IMG/VR virus record: IMGVR_UViG_3300045253_000023
Coordinates: 62,001-126,000 of that record
Direction: 5' to 3' (one strand)
DNA length: 64,000 bases
From: a virus
Part shown: piece by piece, positions 54,904-62,840 of the stretch
How positions within the stretch are numbered: position 1 is the first letter of the stretch
Layout: each line of letters opens with the position of its first letter
The notes under the pieces: generated by a model
Seen by the model: only the letters and a program-made list of their open reading frames with translations
Told to the model about the DNA's origin: nothing
The model's database searches: none
Made by a program: the position numbers and the translations under genes

Positions 54904-55440
54904 ATGTTACTTAATGTCAATGCTTGGTACTCTCGTTCACTGATCGGTTGGAACAAACACAGCAGAAGTGATCTGATTGAAGGATATCGAGCACCCAAAT
55001 CGCTATGTCAATTGGTGCGTTCTTTGGTGTTCCTGTATTTTGGTGTCTTCACTGGATTGTTCTTGGTTGGTTTCTGGGTCGTGATGCCAACCATATTCAC
55101 CATTGTTTGTTTCATAACTGATCCTGCCACCTGGTGGACTATCAATCTTCAAGAACACACCAAGCTGTTTTCTAGCGAAGGATTTGTTTCTCTTGGCGCA
55201 ATTGATATTGGTGCTTCAATTGGTTTGGGAATCATCTTTGGTTTGTTTTGGTTGAGAGAACAGTATCGCGAATGGGCTTATCAACGCAGAATTGTCGCGC
55301 GTAAGCGTCGTTGGGCTGAGCTTGAAGCACATTATGAAGGACGCGATCCTTTGCCAAAAGAACCCAATATCATTGCTGAATGGTTGCGTTCAATCCACAA
55401 CAAGGTTTGCCCATCCATTGATTTTGTTGAGAAAGATTGA
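54904..55440 (+). CDS. Membrane protein, 178 aa
   Basis: Two or three hydrophobic spans (FLYFGVFTGLFLVGFWVVM and IDIGASIGLGIIFGLFW) with a long basic C-terminal cytoplasmic tail. GAGGA precedes the ATG. Possibly an inner-membrane protein affecting lysis or exclusion; unknown. Confidence 0.7.
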   Translation: MLLNVNAWYSRSLIGWNKHSRSDLIEGYRAPKSLCQLVRSLVFLYFGVFTGLFLVGFWVVMPTIFTIVCFITDPATWWTINLQEHTKLFSSEGFVSLGAIDIGASIGLGIIFGLFWLREQYREWAYQRRIVARKRRWAELEAHYEGRDPLPKEPNIIAEWLRSIHNKVCPSIDFVEKD

Positions 55441-55458
55441 TTTTGTTGTGTTTCGCGC

Positions 55459-55465
55459 CTAAATA
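55459..55465 (+). promoter_or_regulatory. Possible T4-type late promoter (CTAAATA)
   Basis: CTAAATA, 28 bases before the ATG at 55494. Confidence 0.4.
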
Positions 55466-55493
55466 GTATGTTCAATACACGGAGCATGCTGTT

Positions 55494-55817
55494 ATGAGTG
55501 ATGATGTAACTGTTGACACAACTGTCCAAGTCAGTCCAACAAAGCGAAAGGATGGACACATCTCAGCTGGCCTGAGCGCGGATCAAACATTGTTTGAGCG
55601 CGTTCAGTCAACCAAGTTGTTGTTGGCATTCTTCATTTTCTCAGTTTCGGCCGTCTTCTGTTGGTTTGGTAAGATTGACGCCAAGGCGTATTCTGACATT
55701 GCTGCATGGGTCATCATGGCATATGTTGCAGGTGATGTTGGTACGAGTGCTGTTGATGCATTCAAAAGTAAATTCTCCAACAATTTCAACCACGATCATG
55801 ATAGTGATGGTAAGTAA
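55494..55817 (+). CDS. Membrane protein, 107 aa
   Basis: Two hydrophobic segments (LLLAFFIFSVSAVFCWFG and IAAWVIMAYVAGDVGTSAV), resembling small holin-like or T4 family membrane proteins. A late-promoter-like CTAAATA upstream would suit a lysis or virion role. Unproven. Confidence 0.65.
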   Translation: MSDDVTVDTTVQVSPTKRKDGHISAGLSADQTLFERVQSTKLLLAFFIFSVSAVFCWFGKIDAKAYSDIAAWVIMAYVAGDVGTSAVDAFKSKFSNNFNHDHDSDGK

Positions 55818-55851
55818 TTGATGTTTTGGAAAATTTAGTTTACGATTTCGC

Positions 55852-55880
55852 TTGACTTTTGATTCCAAACAGCGTAGAAT
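55852..55880 (+). promoter_or_regulatory. Boxed early-type promoter (long spacing)
   Basis: GGAAAATTTAGT, 12 bases, TTGACT, 17 bases, TAGAAT. Confidence 0.88.
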
Positions 55881-55907
55881 AGGCTCCTCAGTTGAAGGAA
55901 TGTCTTT

Positions 55908-56144
55908 ATGGAATTTCAGGTGTGGTATGAACAAAATTGTCCTGCCGTGAATTATTCAAGCTGTCGTGGAATATACAATCAATTGAAGAAAATTGCTGAG
56001 CAGGCTTGGATAGAAGCACGCCAACAAGGTATTGAACTTGGCTACAAGAATGGTCACTCTGAAGGCTATTCTGAAGGTCGAGAAGAAGGATATGATGCTG
56101 GTTGGAATGAAGCTGCTACTCATTTCGATGGCGATCAACCGTAA
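55908..56144 (+). CDS. Hypothetical protein, 78 aa
   Basis: Repeated glycine/glutamate units (GHSEGYSEGREEGYDAGWNE), typical of a helical repeat. N-terminal FQVWYEQN resembles FNTWVRQT in the next protein, suggesting a shared short domain. Unknown. Confidence 0.6.
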   Translation: MEFQVWYEQNCPAVNYSSCRGIYNQLKKIAEQAWIEARQQGIELGYKNGHSEGYSEGREEGYDAGWNEAATHFDGDQP

Positions 56145-56154
56145 GGATTACATC

Positions 56155-56343
56155 ATGTTCACACAAGATTTTAATACATGGGTGCGGCAAACATATCCAG
56201 GTGGTTTAGCCAGGACCGAAGAGGCTTTGGCACGCTCAGCCTGGGATGCAGGTCGTAAATCTGGATTGGATTGGGGTGCGCACATGGAACGTCATTCCGC
56301 AGCAATGCAGTTTGATGCCACTGGCAATCCACATCGCTCATGA
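56155..56343 (+). CDS. Hypothetical protein, 62 aa
   Basis: AAGGAT precedes the ATG. Related at both ends to the preceding protein (WDAGRKSGLDWG). Unknown. Confidence 0.6.
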   Translation: MFTQDFNTWVRQTYPGGLARTEEALARSAWDAGRKSGLDWGAHMERHSAAMQFDATGNPHRS

Positions 56344-56705
56344 CACTCATTATTCACGTTTCTGATTCCTACCGTCCTCGTCGTAAGTCTCGACGTTCGA
56401 AGGGCAAGGTCTGTAGCAAATACAGACCTGAGTTTCGGCCTCTGAAACTCCATGCGGATAGTCCCTTCCGTCGCCCCGTATCTGATGCGGGCATCCCATC
56501 GGGCAGCGCAATGCTGACCGCAACATTCCCCGCCACTCCCCTTCTTCCTTCCTATGAAGGGGAGCTGGCAGCGCGGGAACAAGCTGCTCAAAAGGAATCA
56601 CAGAGGCGCAAGAAGATGGTTGCTCCAATGTTCAACAAGGGCGCATATGGCTACATTGGTGATGCACCCAAAGAAATCATCCAAGGTCTTGGGAGAAAGC
56701 TGTGA
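56340..56705 (+). CDS. Basic hypothetical protein, 121 aa
   Basis: Highly basic N-terminus (YRPRRKSRRSKGK), proline-rich middle, helical end. Locally more G/C-rich (56,450-56,580) than neighbours. Unknown function. Confidence 0.6.
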   Translation: MTLIIHVSDSYRPRRKSRRSKGKVCSKYRPEFRPLKLHADSPFRRPVSDAGIPSGSAMLTATFPATPLLPSYEGELAAREQAAQKESQRRKKMVAPMFNKGAYGYIGDAPKEIIQGLGRKL

Positions 56706-56989
56706 TTGACTACATTGCTCTGGTTGAACGCCTGAACACGCTATGGATCAAGTCAGTCACCATCGACTTTGACAATCCAGGTGTTGTTGCGATCGAACTG
56801 CGCAAGCACATGGGTGAACCTGAATCTGTCATTCTGCACGTGTATCATGCGCTGCGTGGCAACCAAATCAGTCGCAACTCAGTTGAGTATGTTTCTCATG
56901 AGGGTCTGGTGTATCGAATCCGCATCCCCATGAGGAAATATCCAAAGCCTGCTGATCCGTTTCCTGAGATCAAGAAAGGCATTGAATAA
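56702..56989 (+). CDS. Hypothetical protein, 95 aa
   Basis: GTG start overlapping the previous stop. Beta-rich; unknown. Confidence 0.65.
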   Translation: MIDYIALVERLNTLWIKSVTIDFDNPGVVAIELRKHMGEPESVILHVYHALRGNQISRNSVEYVSHEGLVYRIRIPMRKYPKPADPFPEIKKGIE

Positions 56990-56990
56990 A

Positions 56991-57206
56991 ATGATCTGTC
57001 ATTGCGGCCCATACGTCACCAAGGAAATGATTGCGAAAGCAATTGACGCTGGACCGCGCCGATCCGTATCTGATATTCGCTACTTGATAGGTGCTGATGA
57101 ACTTTGCGCCACCTGTCAGGCAACAATTGACACTCTCATTGAAAAGCAACTTCTGGAGATATATCATGGCAGTCCGAAACAAGAAAGTCAAGATCACCTT
57201 GACTAA
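56991..57206 (+). CDS. BFD-like [2Fe-2S] ferredoxin domain protein
   Basis: The 71-residue protein has MICHCGPYVTKEMI and CATCQATID, the CxC..CxxC ligand set of bacterioferritin-associated ferredoxin domains. It could be a redox or iron-sensing protein. Overlaps the next gene by 41 bases. Confidence 0.65.
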   Translation: MICHCGPYVTKEMIAKAIDAGPRRSVSDIRYLIGADELCATCQATIDTLIEKQLLEIYHGSPKQESQDHLD

Positions 57207-57561
57207 CCGCAAGCGTCTCATTCTCGCCGCAGTTGAAGAACTGGCTTCCAAGCTGGTCTACACTGACCGCAAGAATGATCCTGATCTGTCTGTCAATGAT
57301 TTTGAATCGGCAATGGTGCTGGGTGAAGTACGCATTGGTGAGATCATCGATGTATTCAAAACCCGTCTTAAAGACGGACTCTCCCACCTGAACATTCCAA
57401 AGGAAATCAAACATGGCACTGCACAAACTCGCATTGAACGCCCAGATAAAGAGGATCGCGACGAAGTATCTTTCGATGGCGAAGTGCTTGACCTTGCAGC
57501 ACAATTTGCGCGAACTGGTGAGGGAAACAGCGATCGCCATGTTCATGATCCCGAATATTGA
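57166..57561 (+). CDS. Hypothetical protein, 131 aa
   Basis: TGGAG precedes the ATG. Helical with a basic start. The last 149 bases overlap the next gene in another frame, so either both are real or the true end is earlier through a sequence error. Unknown function. Confidence 0.55.
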   Translation: MAVRNKKVKITLTNRKRLILAAVEELASKLVYTDRKNDPDLSVNDFESAMVLGEVRIGEIIDVFKTRLKDGLSHLNIPKEIKHGTAQTRIERPDKEDRDEVSFDGEVLDLAAQFARTGEGNSDRHVHDPEY

Positions 57562-57700
57562 TGAGACCACAGAAGCTCATCGTGATGCAAGGATCATTAG
57601 GTTGGCATTGGATCACCTAGCAACTCGCGGCGTCATTGAAAATGATGTTTTCTTCATGGAGGGTCAACCAAATGAATCCATTCGTCTATCTCTGGAATAA
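57413..57700 (+). CDS. Hypothetical protein, 95 aa
   Basis: AAGGAA lies 7 bases before the ATG, a better site than most here. Helical. The long overlap with the preceding gene is unusual for this genome. Confidence 0.55.
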   Translation: MALHKLALNAQIKRIATKYLSMAKCLTLQHNLRELVRETAIAMFMIPNIDETTEAHRDARIIRLALDHLATRGVIENDVFFMEGQPNESIRLSLE

Positions 57701-58070
57701 GCTGTTTGTTGAGCTCCATCCAGATTCACCACTCAATCCAGATCATACTGTTGCGGCCATTGAACGATATCACACGTTCTTGAATGACCAGCAGTTTGAT
57801 TCTGTTGTGAATGCGTTTGATGCAGCATTGATTGAGGCTGTGGCTCGACGCCAGCAGTTCAACCCAATCATTGAAGTGGATGGCATCCTTAGCCCTGAAG
57901 TCCAGCTTGATCTGATCCATCATTACCAAGAATTAGGCTGGAAGAGCCTGAGCTTCAATTTCATTCCACCACATTATCTGAACAAAGATCACATGTCTGG
58001 CAGAACCACCATCGCCTTCAACAAGGTCGATCCTGCCACTGTTGAGCTCACACCACCTGGGCCTGAGTGA
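57672..58070 (+). CDS. Hypothetical protein, 132 aa
   Basis: GGAGGG lies 9 bases before the ATG. Acidic helical protein without recognised motif. Confidence 0.65.
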   Translation: MNPFVYLWNKLFVELHPDSPLNPDHTVAAIERYHTFLNDQQFDSVVNAFDAALIEAVARRQQFNPIIEVDGILSPEVQLDLIHHYQELGWKSLSFNFIPPHYLNKDHMSGRTTIAFNKVDPATVELTPPGPE

Positions 58071-58109
58071 CATCGCCTAAGTATAGCACAACAGAACCAG
58101 GAACTTCAC

Positions 58110-58409
58110 ATGAAATTCAAAGCACATCTTGCGGAAGGATTCGCCAATTATCTCGGATACTCAGGTTCCGGAATGAAGTTGCCTCGTGATCGCCAGAAAG
58201 CTGGTGAAATGAATCAAGATGACGTCAAGTACATGAGCGTCGGCAAAGAAACAGACGTGTATGAGATTGGCACTGGCGACAAGAAATATGCCAAAGTGGT
58301 GTCCATTTTCTCCACGACTGGTGGCGGACATGCTGTCACTGTTCAACTTGCTGATGCCGATGGATACTTCAAAGGCAAGAAACTCACATACAAGATCGTC
58401 AAAGGATAA
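58110..58409 (+). CDS. Small protein with capsid-targeting-like N-terminus, 99 aa
   Basis: MKFKAHLAE|G matches the head-targeting pattern; the rest is a small beta-rich domain. Likely internal head protein by analogy. Confidence 0.6.
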   Translation: MKFKAHLAEGFANYLGYSGSGMKLPRDRQKAGEMNQDDVKYMSVGKETDVYEIGTGDKKYAKVVSIFSTTGGGHAVTVQLADADGYFKGKKLTYKIVKG

Positions 58410-58415
58410 TATCGC

Positions 58416-58444
58416 TTTACTTCTTCCTGAACTTCAGGTAGAAT
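58416..58444 (+). promoter_or_regulatory. Promoter
   Basis: TTTACT and TAGAAT are 17 bases apart, ahead of the NMNAT/Nudix gene. Confidence 0.8.
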
Positions 58445-58491
58445 ATACATCACAATTGAATTCACGTCATCACGATAGGGAGTCTATCAAC

Positions 58492-59568
58492 ATGAACAAC
58501 AAGCCATATGATTTGGCCGTCTACATCGGCCGTTTTCAACCCTTCCACAATGGGCATCTTCATGCCCTACTCGAAGCCCATAAGTTGGCCTCGAAAGTCC
58601 TGGTGCTCATCGGCACCAGTGAATCTCCTCGCACACCCAAGAATCCATGGACATTCCAAGAACGCGCATCCATGATCATGAATGCTGTGGAAATCAGCAA
58701 TGCGCTGGTTGGCACTGGTGATCTTATTCCAATTCCACGACGCCTGAATGACTTCATGTATGATGACACCAAATGGGTGACTCGTGTTCAACAGGAAGTT
58801 GATGATTTTATTGAACAAAATGGTGATTTGCGAACAGGCAGAGCGCCAAGGATCGTCATTGTGGGTCACGAAAAGGACGCATCCTCATACTACCTGCGCA
58901 TGTTCCCGCAATGGGAATTTGTTGACACTGGCGCAGCCCAAGAGAAACCAGTCTTGGAAGCAACCAAGATTCGACAGCTGATTTTTGAAGACAACCTGAT
59001 GTATGTTCAGTCTGTTGTCCCGCCAAATGTATACACATTCCTGAGTGCCTGGTCATCCACCACGACCTATGATGGCGTGCGTGCTGAGTATGATCACTAC
59101 AAAGAATACAAGGCCAAGTTTGCTTCCGCTCCATTTCCACCCACCTTCCTCACCGCAGATGCCTGCGTGATTCAATCTGGACACGTATTGCTGGTGCGTC
59201 GCAAGAGAGAACCAGGAAAGGGATTGTATGCGCTCCCTGGTGGTTTCGTGAATCAACATGAGACCATGGAGGATGCGGCACTGCGTGAACTCATCGAAGA
59301 AACCAACATCAAGCTGCAACCTGATGTTCTCAAGCGTTGCATTCGCTATAGTAAGGTGTTTGATGCTCCGCATCGATCATTGCGCGGTCGAACTGTCACT
59401 CAGGCATTCCTGATTCGCCTCGATGATTCCAAGCCACTGGCCAAGGTCAAGGCAGGAGACGACGCTGAGGAGGCAATGTGGGTTCCATTCAATAACGTCA
59501 TGTCAATGCGTCCAGAGATGTTCGAGGACCATTATGACATGGTGTTCCATATGATCTCAAAGGCATGA
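58492..59568 (+). CDS. Bifunctional NMN adenylyltransferase / Nudix hydrolase
   Basis: Makes NAD+ from NMN and ATP. The 358-residue protein has the N-terminal nucleotidyltransferase signature YIGRFQPFHNGHLHAL near residue 11, TSESPRTPKNPW near 45, and a C-terminal Nudix box within ALPGGFVNQHETMEDAALRE and LIEETNIKL near residue 245-273. The same fusion is known in KVP40-type phages. AGGGAG precedes the ATG. It pairs with the NAMPT gene at 60668 to form a two-step NAD+ salvage route. Confidence 0.92.
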   Translation: MNNKPYDLAVYIGRFQPFHNGHLHALLEAHKLASKVLVLIGTSESPRTPKNPWTFQERASMIMNAVEISNALVGTGDLIPIPRRLNDFMYDDTKWVTRVQQEVDDFIEQNGDLRTGRAPRIVIVGHEKDASSYYLRMFPQWEFVDTGAAQEKPVLEATKIRQLIFEDNLMYVQSVVPPNVYTFLSAWSSTTTYDGVRAEYDHYKEYKAKFASAPFPPTFLTADACVIQSGHVLLVRRKREPGKGLYALPGGFVNQHETMEDAALRELIEETNIKLQPDVLKRCIRYSKVFDAPHRSLRGRTVTQAFLIRLDDSKPLAKVKAGDDAEEAMWVPFNNVMSMRPEMFEDHYDMVFHMISKA

Positions 59569-59574
59569 TATATG

Positions 59575-59811
59575 ATGTATCTAATCGTTGAAGATGTGAT
59601 TGTTTACATTCCTGGTGATGAACGTTCTCGTGAATGTCCTGGCCATGGATATTCTGCGCACACTGAGACATATAAGAATGTCATCATTTGTCACGACAAA
59701 GAAGGTTTGCTTGCACAGATAAAACATCGAGACAGATATCCAGGTGGCAAGCCATACAAGATTTACGAATGCAATCGCGAACTCAAGATTGTGAAAACAG
59801 TGGATTTTTGA
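59575..59811 (+). CDS. Hypothetical protein, 78 aa
   Basis: Begins at ATGATG just after the NMNAT/Nudix gene; either Met is possible. Globular; unknown. Confidence 0.6.
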   Translation: MYLIVEDVIVYIPGDERSRECPGHGYSAHTETYKNVIICHDKEGLLAQIKHRDRYPGGKPYKIYECNRELKIVKTVDF

Positions 59812-59861
59812 TGTCGCATGAATTATTTTCTAAGTGCTTGATGATTTGGAAAATTTAGTGC

Positions 59862-59890
59862 TTGACTTTTCAGTTCAATGGGAGTAGAAT
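59862..59890 (+). promoter_or_regulatory. Boxed early-type promoter (short spacing)
   Basis: GGAAAATTTAGT, 2 bases, TTGACT, 17 bases, TAGAAT. Confidence 0.88.
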
Positions 59891-59921
59891 AGTTCCTGTC
59901 ATTGAGAGGAACCTTCGCAAT

Positions 59922-60128
59922 ATGAGCACCAAGTCTGAAATCAAAGCCTTCATCCAGGAAGCTGTTGAGTATCTCGCTGACAACTATGGTGATGCGCCTT
60001 TCTGCGAAGCTGCCATCGCCATGGCGCGCGAAGACGGTCGAGATCACTATCTGGCTGAGTCATGCTCGGCTGAAGAATTTGCTGAACTTTGTGCTGAATT
60101 CGCTGAACTTGAGGCTGGCACCATATGA
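59922..60128 (+). CDS. Acidic hypothetical protein, 68 aa
   Basis: GAGAGGAA upstream. Alanine/glutamate-rich helix. Overlaps the next ATG. Confidence 0.6.
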   Translation: MSTKSEIKAFIQEAVEYLADNYGDAPFCEAAIAMAREDGRDHYLAESCSAEEFAELCAEFAELEAGTI

Positions 60129-60454
60129 AAATGACTTTCTTCAAGGCTGTGGCTGAGTTTCCAATGCGGGACAAGAAACCTGGCACTGAATTGTTTTATG
60201 TTGGCACTGGTTCTTGGCCGCTGACCAAGAACTTCCTCAATTCCAAGGTCTATCCCACTGTCAAGGCAGCTGACAAAGCATTGGCATCGTTGTCCAAGAA
60301 CTATGAAGGTTGCATTCGCACGTATGTGCTTCCATTTGAATTGGAGTATGACACGCTGAATGACACCGATCAAATGCGCGAGTTCGTTGCTGAATCCATG
60401 CGATATCCGCATTCTTCTTCAAACAACAAAACTGAATTCACAGTTACACCGTAA
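60125..60454 (+). CDS. Hypothetical protein, 109 aa
   Basis: Mixed alpha/beta, no motif recognised; translation-coupled to the previous gene. Confidence 0.6.
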   Translation: MKMTFFKAVAEFPMRDKKPGTELFYVGTGSWPLTKNFLNSKVYPTVKAADKALASLSKNYEGCIRTYVLPFELEYDTLNDTDQMREFVAESMRYPHSSSNNKTEFTVTP

Positions 60455-60455
60455 C

Positions 60456-60671
60456 ATGGGTGTTCATGCACATAATGGCACAATGCCTGGAGCAGTGACG
60501 CCGATCTGTAACAACTGCATGATTGCTCTTTGTTTTGACATTGGTGAACAAGAATACAAGGAAGACAAAGAGTTTTGGGACAATTGGGTCTGTCGCGACT
60601 GTAATGGCGGCGAACCCTTATCGCGCCATGTATGGCGTCAACAACACATACAAGAAGGAGTTTCTGTATGA
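60456..60671 (+). CDS. Zinc-ribbon protein, 71 aa
   Basis: CNNC near residue 18 and CRDC near 46 make a zinc ribbon. Overlaps the NAMPT start by 4 bases. Confidence 0.6.
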   Translation: MGVHAHNGTMPGAVTPICNNCMIALCFDIGEQEYKEDKEFWDNWVCRDCNGGEPLSRHVWRQQHIQEGVSV

Positions 60672-62104
60672 CAAATCGCAATCCAATTCTATCCACCGAC
60701 AGCTACAAGTTTTCACATGACAAACAATATCCGGAAGGCACTGAAGACATCTATGCCTATCTGAGCGCACGCGGGAGCCGCGTTGCAGGCTGCAATGAAG
60801 TCGTGATGTTTGGGCTTCAACCCTGGATTCATGATCGCATGTGCACTCCAGTGACGCGCAAGCATGTTGATGATGCGCGCATGTTTTGTATTGCTCATGG
60901 CGTCCCATTCAACTATGAAGGCTGGAAGTACATTGTTGAGAAGCACAATGGTTTCCTGCCTGTTGAGATTCGCGCTGTGCCTGAAGGCACCGTTGTGCCA
61001 GTTGGTATGCCAATGGTCACTGTTCATGCCACTGATCCAAAATGCGCATGGTTGACCTGCTACCTGGAAACTGACATCATGCGCGCGGTCTGGTATGGTT
61101 CGACCGTTGCCACCATTTCGCGTCATTGCAAGAAGATCATCAAGAGATATCTGGACATCACTGCTGACAATCCGGAGCAGGAAATCAGCTTCAAGCTGCA
61201 TGACTTCGGCTTCCGTGGTGTCTCGTCAACGGAATCAGCGGAGATTGGCGGCGCGGCGCACCTGATCAACTTCATGGGCACTGACACCGTTGGTGGTATA
61301 ACGCACGCAATGGAATACTATGCTGCGGATGTTTGTGGGTTCTCCATTCCCGCATCTGAACACTCCACAATGACTTCCTGGGGTCGTGACAACGAAATCA
61401 AGGCATACTGGAACATGTTGGAGCAGTATGCTGGTCAAGGCAAAACATTTGCCATGGTCATTGATTCCTACAACTGGCGCGAAGCAGTCGAGAAGCTGTA
61501 CAACAGCGGATTCTTCGATGAGGTCAAGGCGCGTGGTGCCACCGTTGTGCTCCGTCCCGACTCTGGTGATCCAACCAAGGTGCCTGTTGAACTGATTGGG
61601 CAGCTGATGTTGCTGCTTGGATATGACCGAAATGGCAAGGGATACAAGGTTCTCCCTTCTCATGTTCGAGTCATCCAGGGAGATGGCATCACCTTTGAAT
61701 CGCTGGAACAGATTCTGATCAAGATGGTGCATCATGGATTCAGCACATCGAACATTGCATTTGGTATGGGTGCTGGTCTGTTGCAGAAGTGTGATCGTGA
61801 CACATTCAAGTTTGCCATGAAGTGCTCGGCAATTCAACACTTCAATGGTTTCTGGAGTGATGTGTTCAAAGACCCAATTGATGCTCCTGACAAGAAAAGC
61901 CTGCGCGGTCGAGTGACCACAATCAAGCATGTGGATGGCACCATGAGTGTCACCACACTGGACAAGCTGCGCGAAGAGCATCGCATCCAGATGACTGAAG
62001 AAGGCGACATGAACATGCTGAACGTGGTCTATGTGTTGGATCACAATGGAATGCGTGTCAAGTTCACCAACTTTGAGGCTATTCGTGCTCGCGCTGCCGT
62101 CTGA
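60668..62104 (+). CDS. nadV: Nicotinamide phosphoribosyltransferase
   Basis: Converts nicotinamide and PRPP to NMN. The 478-residue protein has the NAMPT opening NPILSTDSYKFSHDKQYP, the substrate-binding HDFGFRGVSS near residue 178, VIDSYNWREAV near 260, VLRPDSGDP near 290 and FGMGAGLLQK near 370. AAGGAG precedes the ATG. With the NMNAT/Nudix enzyme it rebuilds NAD+ from nicotinamide, a route known to protect phages against NAD-depleting defences. Confidence 0.93.
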   Translation: MTNRNPILSTDSYKFSHDKQYPEGTEDIYAYLSARGSRVAGCNEVVMFGLQPWIHDRMCTPVTRKHVDDARMFCIAHGVPFNYEGWKYIVEKHNGFLPVEIRAVPEGTVVPVGMPMVTVHATDPKCAWLTCYLETDIMRAVWYGSTVATISRHCKKIIKRYLDITADNPEQEISFKLHDFGFRGVSSTESAEIGGAAHLINFMGTDTVGGITHAMEYYAADVCGFSIPASEHSTMTSWGRDNEIKAYWNMLEQYAGQGKTFAMVIDSYNWREAVEKLYNSGFFDEVKARGATVVLRPDSGDPTKVPVELIGQLMLLLGYDRNGKGYKVLPSHVRVIQGDGITFESLEQILIKMVHHGFSTSNIAFGMGAGLLQKCDRDTFKFAMKCSAIQHFNGFWSDVFKDPIDAPDKKSLRGRVTTIKHVDGTMSVTTLDKLREEHRIQMTEEGDMNMLNVVYVLDHNGMRVKFTNFEAIRARAAV

Positions 62105-62110
62105 GCGCAC

Positions 62111-62117
62111 CTAAATA
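62111..62117 (+). promoter_or_regulatory. Possible T4-type late promoter (CTAAATA)
   Basis: CTAAATA, 12 bases before the ATG at 62130. Confidence 0.4.
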
Positions 62118-62129
62118 GAAAGAGGATAC

Positions 62130-62372
62130 ATGAGAAGAGTTCTGTTGCTGGTTTTGTTATTGGTGCTGCAAAGCATCTACGCTGCTGATGCTGGTCTGGT
62201 GATCAGTATTCCACCAGAGATGGTCGATTCCATTCTCAAGTGGCGTGTGGCAAACGGGCTGGACGTTCCATTAAAACAAGCACCAGCGCAGAACGTTCTC
62301 ATGAACAACGAAATTCACACCAAGATGGTTGATCAAACAGGAAGAGTTGTTTTCATCACCACCTCAGTGTAA
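62130..62372 (+). CDS. Small exported protein, 80 aa
   Basis: Signal peptide MRRVLLLVLLLVLQSIYA, cleavage near residue 18. AGAGGA upstream. Directly precedes the tmRNA gene. Unknown function, possibly lysis-related. Confidence 0.65.
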   Translation: MRRVLLLVLLLVLQSIYAADAGLVISIPPEMVDSILKWRVANGLDVPLKQAPAQNVLMNNEIHTKMVDQTGRVVFITTSV

Positions 62373-62388
62373 ACCCTATTGACGTCTG

Positions 62389-62500
62389 CCCATGCTATGG
62401 GTAATTGTTGGTGTCCCAACAGGCCGTCATTGCAAGATGAGTGTATGAAGCGAGCCGAAAGGTTCTTTGGACGCGGGTTCGATTCCCGCCATCTCCACCA
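62389..62500 (+). ncRNA. ssrA: tmRNA acceptor piece (permuted gene, upstream half)
   Basis: Ends with GGACGCGGGTTCGATTCCCG and then CCATCTCCACCA, the canonical tmRNA T-arm, acceptor 3' strand and CCA. Preceding hairpins CCCATgctATGGG and TGTTGG/CCAACA may belong to the acceptor-piece pseudoknot. CATCTCC (62490) pairs with GGGGATG of the downstream piece, so the gene is circularly permuted. The 5' limit is approximate. Confidence 0.85.
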
Positions 62501-62501
62501 A

Positions 62502-62611
62502 AATGTATTGTGGCGACCATGGGTTCAATTCCCTTAACTCTTAGGCCGAGTGGAAGCGAATGAGGAAAAGAGCTTAGCGGCTCGACAGGTTCAAATCCTG
62601 CTCAGTACATT
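62502..62611 (+). other. Folded tRNA-like insert between tmRNA pieces
   Basis: AATGTATTG (62502) pairs with CAGTACATT (62603). Inside are two T-arm-like hairpins (ATGGG-TTCAATT-CCC and CAGG-TTCAAAT-CCTG) and GGCCGAGTGG, which resembles a class II tRNA D-arm. It is removed if the tmRNA matures as two pieces. Confidence 0.5.
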
Positions 62612-62616
62612 TTGAT

Positions 62617-62780
62617 GGGGATGCCCAGGTTTCGACAGGGGACATGACTAGGCAAGTGGACACTCCGCCGATGTTACTGGCGATTAAAGTGAAACAAAAC
62701 TCCAAATGCAGCTAACGATGCTGTTTTCGACCAGTCTTCGAACGTTCTTCAGTTCCGCAAGGCTGCTTGATATCAACTGT
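62617..62780 (+). ncRNA. ssrA: tmRNA coding piece (permuted gene, downstream half)
   Basis: Starts GGGGATG then GGTTTCGACAGGGG, the conserved tmRNA 5' end. The tag frame starts at the GCA at 62708, with the expected A at -4, and reads AANDAVFDQSSNVLQFRKAA to a TGA at 62768-62770. It begins AND-like and ends in AA as proteolysis tags do, though RKAA replaces the usual LAA. Together with the acceptor piece it forms a trans-translation RNA that rescues stalled ribosomes. Confidence 0.85.
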
Positions 62781-62840
62781 GATCCCGAGTGGATTCCTCA
62801 ACGGGATATGGAAGGGCAGGGCAACCTGCCCTTTCTTTGT
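62781..62840 (+). terminator. Hairpins and terminator after tmRNA
   Basis: ATCCCG/CGGGAT near 62782 is followed by GGGCAGG-gcaa-CCTGCCC and TTTCTTT (62814-62838), a typical intrinsic terminator. Confidence 0.85.
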
